DNA from: Plazaster borealis
Taxonomy: Eukaryota > Echinodermata > Asteroidea > Forcipulatida > Labidiasteridae
DNA length: 64,000 nucleotides
Assembly: GCA_021014325.1 (NCBI GenBank)
Contig: CM037466.1
Location: 15,712,765 to 15,776,764, forward strand
Reading direction: 5' to 3'
Positions 1 to 12,500 of this stretch are shown piece after piece. Position 1 is the stretch's first letter, and each line of letters begins with the position of its first letter. The notes under the pieces are model-generated. The model made no database searches, was not told where the DNA came from, and saw nothing but the letters and a program-made list of their open reading frames with translations. A program made the position numbers and the translations under genes.

Positions 1-118
1 CCACAAGAAATGTTGTGTACAAAGTCTATGGAAGGATGTTAAGTACAGGGACAAGGTAAAGAATAATAGAAGTCTCTACAGGGATGCATATTTGAGAGTT
101 GTGTAGTGTTTGGTGTGG

Positions 119-178
119 TGAGTCAACCACACCCGACAACAAGATGAGTCAACCACACCCGAAAACAAGATGAGTCGA
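119..178. repeat. 26-bp tandem repeat, about 2.3 copies
   Basis: The unit TGAGTCAACCACACCCG plus ACAACAAGA is present twice with one substitution, followed by a truncated third start. It lies 3' of the methyltransferase exon on that gene's strand, so probably in its first intron. I see no coding exon in the remaining sequence from 1 to 617. Confidence 0.75.
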
Positions 179-617
179 CGATAAATTCAATTCATTACTT
201 TTTAAATGTCTGTAGGTCCTATCCAGAACCATGTTGCAAATAATGGGAAATTGGTCACTATGAACTGTGCATACCCCTTACACCCCGCGGTACACAAAGA
301 ACAACTGGGATCAGTGGGGTGCCCAGGATTTTTTCACTGGGGATGGGGTGGGGGAGAGGTGCACAGGGGGAAATTGCTTTTCAGTAGGGGGAGGGGCCAT
401 GTTTTGTTTACGGTGGGTTCATGTCATGCTGGGTTTTTTAAAGGGTGGAAGGGGCACGATCATCTTCTCTTGTAGGGCACTTTTCATATCCTGATTATCT
501 TAATGGGAACCTATGACTCAGTGATTGACTCAGGAATAGTAGGGGCTTCAAAATTTATGAAAACTTGTCTTTCAGGAAACCTACAAACAATTTGGTCAAG
601 AGATCAGAACCATTTAC

Positions 618-808
618 CTCTCCTTAAAATTGCCAGCATCTGCAATCTCTTGGCTCGTCCTGGGTGTGTCTGTGGTGGTCATCACCTGAAAAAGACCTGT
701 CTCTGTTCCCATGGCAACAGCAAGGCAGGTTACACCGGAGTAGACCATCTCAGAAAAGCGGTCGGCAAACATCTCTTCCGTCTCCTCTGCAAATATACTT
801 TCTGCCAT
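618..808 (-). CDS. Rv2258c-like SAM-dependent methyltransferase, first coding exon (partial gene)
   Basis: A 191-nt exon opens with ATG (806-808) and ends at a consensus donor, AG|GTAAAT, at 618/617. It encodes 63 complete residues plus 2 nt, beginning MAESIFAEETEEMFADRF and including TSQEIADAGNFKE. This matches the N-terminal winged-helix part of Rv2258c-type class I methyltransferases, where the helix before the catalytic fold normally continues into a YVREWL-like motif. That continuation and the SAM-binding fold would lie in later exons beyond the left edge; I found none in 1-617. These enzymes occur as multi-copy families in marine invertebrates and their substrates are mostly unknown. 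The family call rests on this short stretch only. An isolated exon copy (pseudogene) cannot be excluded, although the intact start and donor argue against it. Confidence 0.62.
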
Positions 809-1239
809 CTTGATTCTTGTGAGCCCGTTTATAAATCTTAAAATCTGCTACAATAATAAGCAAAAAAACTTTTTTAATCTGACGTAAATCTAACAAAAAC
901 ACCATCCACATTACAGGCTCTCGCGATAGTTTGAAAACGGAGGGGTGGGTGGGGGCAGTATTTGATTTTATATAATTTGGACTGATACAAAAATGAGTAC
1001 ATATAAACCTATAACTTACATTGATTTATACCATAGGGCCTATACTTTCAACAAACTTCAACTGCTGAAGGAAATGAATGTCCATTAATCAACTTGAAAC
1101 TAACCTCTTTCTGGAAACTATTTCCTTTGCACAACAAAATACTTGGAATGGATGATCATCTGGTAAACCTGTTAGTGTTAGTACTGTTGTCATTCTGAAA
1201 GCTCATGATTATAAAGTGTACACCAATACTACGGGAGCA

Positions 1240-1425
1240 TTAAACTTTAAAGGATCTGTATACATTTGGTAAATTACTCTGAAAACTAATGGCAATAAAA
1301 ACTTACTTGGTAAGAAGTACAGCAGCTTTGGATAGTATAATGCCTTTTGAGAAACTTTTCACTTCGAAGTACTGCGGTAGATATCACCTTTTATCCCTCA
1401 AAATTTGAATCTGAGAGTAACGTTT
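1240..1425 (-). repeat. Fragment of dispersed foldback element (copies also at 52575 and 56433)
   Basis: Segments such as TTACTTGGTAAGAAGTACAG, GCAGCTTTGGATAGTATAAT and GAGAAACTTTTCACTTCGAA are the reverse complement of 52800-52935. The terminal motif, seen complete at the 52575 copy, reads close to TTAAAGGCATCRTACACGTT. Only one end is recognisable here, so this copy looks truncated or diverged. Confidence 0.55.
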
Positions 1426-1559
1426 GTGGTATATGATTCCATTGAGTCCAATTGGAGCTTCCAGAATTTATGCCATGGTTTCTTTTCATGGAGGTTATCA
1501 TACCTCGCCATGAAACAGTCATCAATCACTTCACATTAAGACAGATTTGTGATAGTATA

Positions 1560-1681
1560 AGGATCAGAGATATTGAAATTGGACTTACAATTACATGACT
1601 TATGCCCAACAAGGCCAAATGCGAACAAAGCATAGACAGTAAATTACACTACACATACCAATTTCAATATCCCTGATCCAT
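1560..1681. repeat. Imperfect inverted repeat (hairpin)
   Basis: The left arm GGATCAGAGATATTGAAATT pairs with the right arm, which ends AATTTCAATATCCCTGATCC. Weaker complementarity continues inward around ACAATTACATGAC. Total span is about 120 bp, consistent with a small MITE-like element or its remnant. Confidence 0.6.
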
Positions 1682-1869
1682 ACGCAATATGAATATCGAT
1701 TTAAAATGACACGATTCACCTCAAATTAGCAATAGCTTCAGTTCTAGTTCTAGTTGTTCCACTGCCGGTGAATTACGGTTCCAGTATTGATTGTTCCACA
1801 TGATTCTGTGGCTCACAAACTAGCCAAGAAGAAGTAGCCTAATATTTATTGTAAATCAACGTTTTGCGC

Positions 1870-2140
1870 ATTACCGTTTTCACGAAGAGCCACATATCTT
1901 AAAATGACAAATACAGATTATTACAAGAAGGGGCCATTATCTCAATGAATGCATTTTTGCGTTTTCACGAAGAGCCATTGGCCCAAAAATGCATTGCAAC
2001 AAATGTAGGTCAAATCGTTTTTCCGTACGTTTTCACGACGAAGAGCTAGCTACTTTATGTCATTGTCAGCGCGCGCGTGATCACACGGCGCGCCCCTTTC
2101 CTATGTAAAATAATCTCACTTTTCGGTTTCACAAAGAGCC
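1870..2140 (+). repeat. Short interspersed motif GTTTTCACGAAGAGCCA, four copies
   Basis: The motif occurs near 1879, 1958, 2029 (as GTTTTCACGACGAAGAGC) and 2125 (as GGTTTCACAAAGAGCCACG), each followed by unrelated sequence. Spacing is irregular (about 70-95 bp), so it may be a decayed tandem array or sub-repeats of one transposon. I do not recognise the family. Confidence 0.5.
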
Positions 2141-5100
2141 ACGTATCTTTGACCTATGGCATTTAGCATATATTTTAACGAAATTAATTAGTCAATAGGG
2201 ATGTTAAACTTATACAGAATCATATGAGAGGTCTTTGAACGCAAACCTTGGCTTTAGTATTGCAGATTTTGCAGTTTTAAGCCAAGCACAGTGTTAAATG
2301 TAAATCTCAATCAAGCGTTTGGACATTGTGGTTGTGGCTCTTCGTTGTCTCTCTCGGGCCGCGGGGTCCAGTCCGTAGTTCCACAAGCTGTAGCCATGGT
2401 AGACGTGGTTTGCATTAAATAACTTACCTTAGGTAGGTAGCCTTGAGTATGTTGACAATTTGGAGTCTGTTCAAAAATAATAGCTTTACAAAAAATAAAA
2501 TAAAAACAGCCAGCGCTTTTCAAAACCAATTTTAGACGGTCTACTTCCCCGAATAGAACTACTTTGTAAAACACGAATTGTATGGTCTCACGCAAGGCTT
2601 GCCCAGGTTGGACTCCTCCGTTGCATACAACGCGACGGAGTCCATGGTATAAAGGTCCTCAGGCATTGCGACAAAATTTATAACCATTTTTTATTATATT
2701 TTTACCTTTTTGAGGAAGCTGAAACGTGACTCACATGTTCCTTGTGTCCTGAACCTTACGCCTGCTCTATTCAAAATTGCCAATTTTATCCTTGGATGAC
2801 ATTATTGTGAAAATAAAACAACCTCAACTGACATGGAACCAAGTCCACAAAAGAGGGCGCTGTCTAACCCGTAACACTGAACGCTTTTTCTTCCGGGCGG
2901 CAACACGACGGAGTCACAGCGCCAGTGCACAACTTGGACTTATTTTCGGAAATAATGTCATTCATGGATGTATTTGATATGTTTTGAACTCAGCAAAAGT
3001 GTAACTAAAGGCACCAAGAATAAGTGAATGGAGTTTCAGCTTCTCAAATTAGGTAAAAATATTTTAAAATGTTACTCAAAATTTTGTTCGCACTGTAAAG
3101 GATCTTTATACCCAGGACATCAGTGCAGTGGCACTGACTGACGTCCTACCAGGGCTGACGCACGGCGCACCCGGCCCACGGACGCTGAAAAAGTGACCCC
3201 GGGGAGCTTGTGTTGCACGCTAAACTGAGTTTATATAATGACCATATCGAGGGTTCAACAAAGAAAATTTGACTAGACCGTACCTTGCCGAACCTGTGAA
3301 CTCTAAATTAACAAGCGTTCTCTCCATTCTGTCAAGTTTGGTTGGGGGCGGGGCGGGATCGTCAGTCACAAGCCATTTAAAACTGCAGCTGCAGCATGCC
3401 CCCTCATCAGTCCCTGGGATTTTTACGAAGAGGCGAAGCCGAGGTCAAATGGAAAGGTCAGATTTCACCAAGTGATTTTATACTCTGCTCCAGATCCAAT
3501 GCACGAACGAAATGTATTCAATACAATTTGTGGTGATATTAGCTAGTATTTGATCACTCAATCAGAAATTAGGTGTTCAGAGGCCAGTTTTACAAACTGT
3601 TAAAGGCACCCAGAAGATTTCATTTTATAGCAAAATAAGTAATGGCAATATTACTGCAAATATTACAATTCCCTTCGTATAATAATACAAAAATAAAAGT
3701 GGATGAACAGGTTCTCATCCTTACTTTCCTTCTTGATCTGAAAACTCAAAACTATTTTAGACACAAGCTGTTCACTCCACAGCTTGGATCCTTCCACTTC
3801 AGTTTGAGATTGCATTAACAGCGAATTTAATTAATTTTATCTCTATTGAGCATCCCCCTAGGCCTACATATCACATTGAACTACTTGTACGGCCCTTTTC
3901 ATAAATCATTTGGATATTTCCTGCATGTGTGAATTAAAACTTATAATATAAACTAAAATTAATATGAAGTAAATCAGAGATTAACATGTGACACCAACTC
4001 ACAACAGTTTTTTATTAATTAAACACACCATGCCACTTTTTACAAAAACGTTTATAATAATAAGTGAGCACACTTTTTACAAATAAGTTCATTTATCAAA
4101 ACTGAGTAGACCTTGCCAGTCTCTCACGTATTCAAACATTTTGTTGACCAATTTCCCACATTGCTTCATTGACACATGAAGGAAACAAACTTTCTCACTT
4201 TAACAGGTCCCAATGTACGAATAGGCGTGAGACTTGCAGTCTACTGAGAGTGCCTTTGTTAAAGCCCTAGCCAAACCTTGGCTATGGCTACAGCTTTTGG
4301 CTTCCATCGTATAATTTGGGGGGTTTTTAACAGCCAAAGCTAGCTATATATACTACTTTACCAAAATGAATATTTCCCGAACACCCCACTGTAATATTTC
4401 CCCAAACCCTCCCCAAGATCCAAGTAAAAAACTAAAAAACAATGGCTGCATAATGTCTTTGTTTACTCAGCACTGCATCGCCATGACAACCGCTAATAAG
4501 CATCCATGAATTTCCACTCTCAGAACCACTAGAAGTTACTTATCAATTTTACCACTTAAGTTTGAATACACATAGAGTCATTGCACCAAATAGTGTACGC
4601 TGCAAATTATGGTAGAAATAGAAAGTTGAAAAAGGTAAGAAACTGTGTAGAATATAAACAAAATGGAATTCAATCCATTATAAATATACAATATCGCAGC
4701 GAAAGACACAACAATAAATTTGTATAGAATATTACATAGGATACACTTCCCACATTTTGTTGATAGCATTTTTACACATCAAGGACAAATAATATACACA
4801 TAAAACTTAATTCCAATCTTAAACATTACAGAACACCTTTGTCTCACTTGAGTCATTCGGTAATATTAAACTATTTTGTAAATTAATGTGCAAATTAAAG
4901 TGATTTAAGAAAAGTAATACTTTCCAAGGAGTCTGTCGTTAATATTTCAAACACTTTACTAAAAATGCATGCATTTGTATTTAAGTTGCAAATATTTCTT
5001 GACTTGAGACCTTTTATGTTTATAAAAACTGAGCACCATTTGTACGGGCAACCATATGAACATTGATTCCATGATTGACGAGACAATGAGAAACAATGTC

Positions 5101-5259
5101 AACATCTGACATCATAATGGAACATGCCAATAGAATGTCTTTGGACAATCTGACATGTTAGTGCTTGCAACATTTGTGCACCAATAATGTATTCTATACC
5201 TTTTGGACCCCAAAAAATGCATTGTACTTTCCAAGTTATTTTGTTAAATGGTTTTGCAT

Positions 5260-6118
5260 CGTGGCTCAGTGCTCAAATTCGGCTGCTCAATGTTTGCTGC
5301 TCACTTTTGGCTGCTCAATGTTGGCTGCTCAATTTTGGCTGCTCATCGTTGGCTGCTCAATGATGGCAGCTCATTGCTGTTTGCTCATTTGGCTGCACAA
5401 TGTTGGCTGCTCAATGTTGGCTGCTCAATTTTGGCTGCTCATTGTTGGCTGCACAATGTTGGCTGCTCAATGATGGCTGCTCATTGTTGGCTGCTCAATG
5501 TTAGCTGCTCTTTGTTGGCTGCTCAATGTTGGCTGCTCAATTTTGGCTGCTCAATGTTGGCTGCTCATTGTTGGCTGCTCATTGTTGGCTGCTCATTGTT
5601 GGCTGCACAATGTTGGCTGCTCAATGATGGCTGCTCATTGTTGGCTGCTCAATGTTAGCTGCTCTTTGTTGGCTGCTCAATTTTTGGCTGCTCAATGTTG
5701 GCTGCTTATTTGGCTGCTAACAATTGGCTGCTCAATGTTGGCTGCTCATTGTTGGCTGCTCAATGTTGGCTGCTCATTGTTGGCTGCTCAATGTTGGCTG
5801 CTCAATGTTGGCTGCTCAATGTTGGCTGCTCATTGTTGGCTGCTCATTGTTGGCTGCTCATTTGGCTGCTCAGTGTTGGCTGCTCAATGTTGGCTGCTCA
5901 ATGTTGGTTGCTCAATGTTGGCTGCTCAATGTCGGCCCCTCGTTGTTGGCTGCTCATTGTTGGCTGCTCAATGTTGGCTGTTCATTTGGCTGCTCATTGT
6001 TTGCTGCTCAATGTTGCCTGCTCAATTTTGGCTGCTCAATGTTGGCTGATCCTTGTTGGCTGCTTATTGTTGGCTGCTCATTGTTGGCTGTTCCTTGTTG
6101 ACTTCTCATTGTCTACTT
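5260..6118 (+). repeat. 14-bp minisatellite, unit GGCTGCTCAATGTT
   Basis: About 60 imperfect copies of GGCTGCTCAATGTT / GGCTGCTCATTGTT, with some 12-bp variants containing CATTTGGC. A longer period is visible: a block with TGATGG, then TTAGCTGCTCTTTG, recurs exactly 154 bp apart (TGATGG at 5471 and 5625), which is 11 units. Because 14 is not a multiple of 3 and the unit has no stop on the plus strand, all three plus frames stay open for long stretches with a 14-residue period rich in Cys, Trp, Leu and Ala. I treat these as array artefacts, not genes. The array lies in the 3' flank of CFAP74. Confidence 0.93.
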
Positions 6119-6182
6119 TTGTTGCCAACCAACTGTTTGGTCATTTGCATTGGTTGTTAGGGTGCTGGCATCCTAAATGGTC

Positions 6183-6465
6183 CCTGACTGGTTGTTATGG
6201 CAATCTCATTGGTTTCTAGGGTCCCCTGACTGGTTGTTATGGCAATCTCATTGGTTTCTAGGGTCCCCTGACTGGTTGTTGTGGCAATCTCATTGGTTTC
6301 TAGGGTCCCCTGACTGGTTGTTATGGCAACCTTATTGGTTTTCTAGGGTACCCTGACTGGTTGTTATGGCAATCTCATTGGTTTCTAGGGTCCCCTGACT
6401 GGTTGTTATGGCAATCTCATTGGTTTCTAGGGTACCCTGACTGATTGCTATTGCAATCTCACAGA
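6183..6465 (+). repeat. 42-bp minisatellite, about 6.5 copies
   Basis: The unit begins CCTGACTGGTTGTTATGGCA, continues ATCTCATTGGTTTCTAGGGT and ends CC. Later copies vary (GTACCC for GTCCCC, ACTGATTGCTATTGC). It starts about 65 bp after the 14-bp array and ends about 45 bp from the CFAP74 stop codon, so it probably sits within the 3' UTR or just past it. Confidence 0.9.
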
Positions 6466-6510
6466 TTGGTGAGTCATCCTGACTGGTTGCTAGGGAATTA
6501 TCACCAGTTG

Positions 6511-9500
6511 CTATGGCAATGGACTTTCCTCAGTAACCACCTGAGCTCGAAGCAGGAGATTGTAGCGTTCTAGGACGTCACCTTTCAGGTTCATGATAAT
6601 GTTGGCCTCTATAACCATGTTGGGCTGAAAAATTAATAGAATCCAAAATAAGTAAAACGAAATAGAGGATTGGTTTAGTTCCTGCTAGTAGCAATCATCC
6701 AGGGATTTCAATCTGAAATACCATTAAATTTGAGAAAATAGAATTTGAAGACCCCAAAATAAGCGCTGCTTATTTCAACTGCTGTAAATCAAACAAGCAT
6801 GTGAAGAACGTGCACAAAATCTCTGATATACCATGGTCCCCCGAGGAGAACAGTGTTCACACAACGATGGGGCTACCCCAGATAAAAAAACACGTAATAA
6901 TAATGGGTGTGATCCCTGGCTACACGGCAGTTTACGGTTGTATGGCTTCTGACTGGCACCCCCGAACAAAGATATAGGGAGACCGCCAACATGGGGCTAT
7001 ATAGCTCAGTTGGTAGAGCACCGGAACGTTAATCCGGAGGTCGTTAGTTCAAATCCCGCTTTAGTCATTTTGTCTTTGTTCCAACCCCAAATCATTTAAA
7101 ATTTACCCAGTCAGTTTCCCTTGTGATTTATTACTTAGTAACAATATTAATGATAGTACAGGTTGACTTACATCATGTCCTTTAGGTGGTGTCCAGGTAA
7201 TAATTATCGGTCTGGTCATGCCGGCTTCTACCATTCCACGCTGGGTGTCCACGGCGAAACCCTTGGGTGTTATCATGTTGAGATTGTCAAAGAAGAATTC
7301 ACCATTCTATGCAGGGGGGGGGGAAACATGGTTGGTTTATTTTAATATAAATCAAAAGTGAACTAGTAATTGTCATTTCAATGAAACCTACCATGGCGAA
7401 CATAATCTTCTCCATAGCAGCTACTTCAACTGCACCAGGCAAGGAGTTCCAAAGAGATGTAGTACGTGATCAAAAAGCTGTTGGAATGGCTCTTTGTTTA
7501 TATCTTGATGAAGAGCAATTGTTAAAGGAAAATGAAATTTTTTACTAGAAAATTTAAAAGGTACATGACTTATATTGATTTATTTTACATACCTTCTTCT
7601 GGCTGACAGCCATGGTACGTATACAGCCCACTTGTAGCTGTCTAGTAACTGGGATAGTTTCATCTTCCTTTCCTAAGGCTCGGAAGGAGAGCAGAAGAGG
7701 GATGGCAGGAGGCAGGGCTTTCGGATCTTAAACAGATAGAAGAGCGGTGGATTCAATTTTTGCAAATGGCTCCAAAAGGTTTGTGAGTTTTAAAAAGGTG
7801 TCTGGTTTTGTTTTCAGAAAAGTGACTTGAGTATGCAAAGTTGAGTAAGAATACAGACAACCCAAGCATGGTGATCACCAAAAGGAGGAACCATATTTGC
7901 TACAACTTTGTGAACATTTTGCTTGTTGAATTTGTTTGTGCAAATTTTAAAAGGTAAGCCACGAGTCCAGTTCAGGTGTTTACCATCCGTACGGACTGTG
8001 TAGATGTAAATTATGTGTGTAGACTGTCGGGCAATGGTCTACTCCGCTGACCGACTCCATGCGTAGACTCAATATGTGTTCATCTGTATTGTTTTTTGGA
8101 CTTGCACAAACAGTAATCAAGGCTAGGGTCAATTCAGTCTAAGGATGACAGGAAATATCAAGAACCATTTGTTATACCTTCTTCCTCCTCTGTGACTGGA
8201 ACAACAGATAAACTCTCCACGGATGGCTTCATCTCATCCCCTCCAATGATGAACATGATCTTAGACTTGGCCACCCCTCTAAGGTGAATGGCATGTGCCT
8301 GGTGTTTGCCATACAACTCAATGTAGGCTACATCAGAGAATAAATCACAGGGGTGGTCAGGTCGGAAGGTGACTGTGATCTCTTTCTTGCTACCTGTCGA
8401 TCACAAAGAAAGAAGAAATAGTTTGAACACCTTCCTGAGTTCATTCAGTTCTGTTTGTTGAAACAAACAGCTATAAAGCTCCATGGTGAAACTCATTACA
8501 AATTGGGTTTTGATGAGGCATTGCGTGGTGAGGTATCAATGTACATTCAGTTTGCAGTAAGACCATGTGTATATCTACTTTGCTGTGTAGATTGTTCTTG
8601 AGAACTTGTCTTGCTACTTATTCTACTGTCGCAAAGAAGATTTCGATTTCGTCAGACTACTAAGTTCTGAAAGTAACTTTCCTGCTTATTAAGTACTACT
8701 TGGGGAGGCAGGAAATCGGCCGGACTACTACTTTTGCTTGGTCTCCTTGATACCATGAATGGTCTCCTGGAGACCAAGAACAAATCTACACAGCAAAGTA
8801 GATGTATACACATGGTGTTCCCGCAAACTACATACATCATTACAAATCTTTGTTAATGGCAACTTGTTTAGCCTTTGAGAAAGACTCTGCTAGGGTTGAA
8901 ACATGAGGTCATTGCAACTTTTTGAGTTTATACCATATGTTAAGGGTTGGTTAGCATTTCACAACGACTTTTTCCGTAATCAGTGGAAATTTTTGGTTGA
9001 AACTCTCTCAACTCCATCCAAATTTGTCATGGTAACTTAACACCCTAATATTTGGAAGCTGATCAAATTGACCTTGCACAAATGCCATGCATGGTGGGTA
9101 AGCCTACGCAGTACAAAATCCATCAAACGTAAGCAACATCCGGGAAGGACTTGGTAGAGATTGTGGCCAGAAATTTGAGTAAAAGTCTTGTTGATGGTGT
9201 GGTGTATACCGTACCTGGCTGAAGGGTGCCCTCACAAGGCACACAGTCAAACACGCTGCTCCCATTCAAATTAGCCTTCCCAACAACTCTGGTATCTGCT
9301 GAGGAGTCACGTTTGACAAACAGTGGAAGGCCCTGTTGGTTGGCATGCTTCTGGAGAGAGAGACTAGCTAGCTTGATGCTGTAGTCAACAGACAGGGGTG
9401 ACACATTCTCCAGCTGTGTGTAATGAATAATAGTCAGTAGACCTCATCAAACATCAAAAACAGCCATCCAACCACGCCCCAATTTCAAAGAGCTTCTTAA

Positions 9501-12500
9501 ACACAAAAATAAACCTAGCACAACAACATTATGCTCATCAGAATATGGTTGCCAGCCAAAATACCATGCCACATGTACCATTGTGACTGGTATCCTGCTA
9601 ATTTCTGCTAAGCAGGAAATTGTTCTTTAAAAGTCAACTGAGTTTGTTTCCAAAACCTCCAGAAATTATTCACAATGAGATACAAGTACTACTTGATATG
9701 TGTGCAGTGCATTCATGGAACTCCTCGTACAAAAATCTACGGTCATGCCCGAGTTGACGGCTTGTGCAGTGGAGATGACCATGGCCCAATTTCACAAAGC
9801 TGTTTAGCAGAAAATTCTGCTAAGCAAATTTCTTTGCTACGCAAGAAATGAGTGGGGTACCAGTCACATCAATGGTAAATGTATGGCAATTTGGCTGGAA
9901 ACCTATTTTTCCTAAGCAAAAGTTTCCTGTGCTTAGCAAGTTTTTGTGCTTGCATGCTTTATGAAGTTGAGCCCTGATCGCTGGAAAGGCTTATTCTGCC
10001 CATGGCAGTAGACGGAGCCAAAGTTGTTTGAAATCGGACACCGCGCAATACTCTTTAACAAAAATACATGAAAAAGGAAGCTTTGTGACTTATATTATAA
10101 TAATAATAATAATTTAGGAGGCTATAAGCTAAATTAGGAAGGACATAGCCCCAGGTATGCTAATGCGCCTTTTGCTGCCAGTCACATCGACCCATACATG
10201 ACCATGGAGCACAGCAAGGGATTTGAAGTGTTTGATTTTTCCAGAGAGAGTAAAACTGGACGGCCGAGAGAAACGCCCTCGTGGTACAGGAGAGAACCAG
10301 AGCCACAGTGGTTGAGAGCACTTTACGCACTACCACCAGACGGAGGAGGGGGGGGGGGTTCTATAGATGCAAAGGGTCTCAAAACATTACCTTAAATGAT
10401 TCAGCGTTTTCTTCTCCAGCCATCACAAAGCCAAGGTCTAGTTTAGGTTCTTTGAGTGAAATATTAATGATAGGATTAATGCCTTGTCCCTTTAGACAAA
10501 CACTCAGTGTGGCTGAGCCGCTGTCGATGTCTAGTACCTCTTGATACTGTAAAGAAATAATCAAAATAATCCGAATAATCAGTTCTTATACAGCGCTTTA
10601 CAAGCGTCTCAAAACGCTTTAGGTCACAGGTTCAAGTTACAATCTAGTAGATTTTTCTTTGTTCAACCCAAAATTATTGATATTTTTAGACAGATGTGCT
10701 CTGGTTTTTTTTCATGATGAGACCCATTTATACAGCACCTTGTAAGGGTTTACAAAGTAATGCAGCGCAAACTGCAGCCAACCATGTCAGAAACACCCGG
10801 GCAAACCCCTTCGCTAAGCAATAAGTTTACTGGGTTCTTTTAGATGCATTACACAACACGCAGGTCCTACGGCTTAATGTCCTATTCGAAGGACGAAGCA
10901 ATAATGGTTAAGTGTTTTGCTTAAGGACACAAGTGTCAAGACTAGGACTTGAACCCACACTCTGCTGATCAGAAACACCAGAGCTCGAGTCCAGTGTGCT
11001 TGACCACTCGGCCACGACTTGCCACTATTAAAGGTAACAAGAAACAAGGTACAAGTCATGAGATTTGAATTTAAGAATTATCAATAGCACCACCTAATGA
11101 CTATTTTTATTAAGTCAAACGAGGTGTGGTGGCAATGTTAATGATGGGATTATGTCCTTCTAACAAAATTTAGCAGAGTGTGCTGTTTGAAACATTGAGA
11201 GATCAACCTTTTCCAGTGTTGGAATCTTCCACAATTTCCCTAAAAATTTCGAAATTGGAACCTACCACTTTGGCGTTGAGGGGTGCAAAAGCAACCAGGA
11301 GGGTGTGTGTTCCATCCACTGGAAGACTCCTTAAGGCATTAAGGAGCTGGAAGGGTCCATTGGTGTCTAGAACAGTCGATTTAAGCTGTTGGGTTCAAGT
11401 CAAGGTTTACTGATGATAAAGCAGATCCGACCGTGGAATTTATTTTTTTGAACATATATTATTTATTTCCCCTCTATTTGCCGTACTTATTATTTCATCA
11501 TGAAAAGAGAAGTATGAAACAAATGTTCATTTGAATTGAATTGAATTAAACTCCGCCCCTGAATGAGCAAACCAACCATAATATCAAAGAGGTCAAACAA
11601 ATGTTTGTTTGTGGTACCCGCTGCTAATTACAGGATTTGATCTGGCCTTTATGCAATGGGCACGCTGGGTGGTCTAGTGGTTAAGACATCTACTCTCGAA
11701 TGCAGGTGTCGTGGTTTCCAATCCTCCCTGAGTGGTATACCTGTGGATTCGTTTTCCCCTTGAGAATCAATACACATCGGTGTAGGATAAAACCAAAACT
11801 GTTATTCTTAATCTCCAATGCCAATTATTACATCCATTAAAGTCCAACACTTTTCTCCATTACAAAATGTCAAACAGCTGCCAACCTGGATTGCTAAGTT
11901 GTGTATTTGTGTGTGAAAACAAAGGTAACCGACTGATAATAATAACAATAACAACCAGTTCTTTTATCGCGCATTTTACAATAATGTACCGATGCGCTTT
12001 ACATTAGTACCCTGGTCATTGGGCCAATAACATTCCTGTAATCTTTCTCAGCTCCCTGGGGAGTATACAGCCCTGGGCTACCGTGGCACTCCGAAGACTA
12101 TTTCAAACACAATCGCAGGTACCCATTACACCCTTGGGTGATAGCCTGGAAGAATAGACACAATCGGCGACCAGAGTTACGTGACTCATAGTGGGTATAC
12201 AATGTAAACAAACCAAGCAAGTGGCATGCGCAGTGTGCGTGGACAAGCATGACTGCTTCTGAGTGCTTTTGCCGCACACTGGGCGTGGCTGCTTGGTTTG
12301 TTTACATTGTATACTCACTATGAGTCACATGTAGTCACTGATTGTGTCTATCATCAAAGTTTGTGATAAATAAAAGGATACATCGAGGGCATGGTCCGAG
12401 ATGTTCTGAATGGAGACAGATTTGATGATTCTCTGACCAACTGATATATCTGCAAAGTCTGTGGTTGTCCGTCCATGGTCTGAGATGACCACTAATGGAG

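Larger units (their letters stand above)
809..5259. other. Intergenic stretch without a recognisable gene
   Basis: About 4.4 kb between the methyltransferase start and the 14-bp array. It is AT-rich with short ORFs only, none resembling a known protein or joining into a spliced model. It holds a hairpin element (1560-1681), a fragment of a dispersed foldback family (1240-1425) and a short motif repeated four times (1870-2140). A small hairpin with arms around GGACTCCTCCGTTG and CGACGGAGTCC lies near 2608-2643. Confidence 0.6.

Noticed and set aside
5165..6219. Overlapping plus-strand ORFs of up to 183 codons, rich in Cys, Trp and Leu
   Set aside because: They are the 14-bp minisatellite read in each frame, have no family resemblance, and several frames are open at once.
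7000..7075. tRNA-Asn-like gene
   Set aside because: The same sequence recurs with identical non-tRNA head and tail at 16768 and 24658, so it is a SINE; the arms do not fold as a clean tRNA.
7385..7460. Candidate extra CFAP74 exon with AVEVAAMEKIMFAM and a GTAGGT donor
   Set aside because: Exon 32 ends in phase 0 and exon 33 starts in phase 0; including this block from its only good acceptor breaks the frame, and the direct junction SQKK-NGEFFF reads well.
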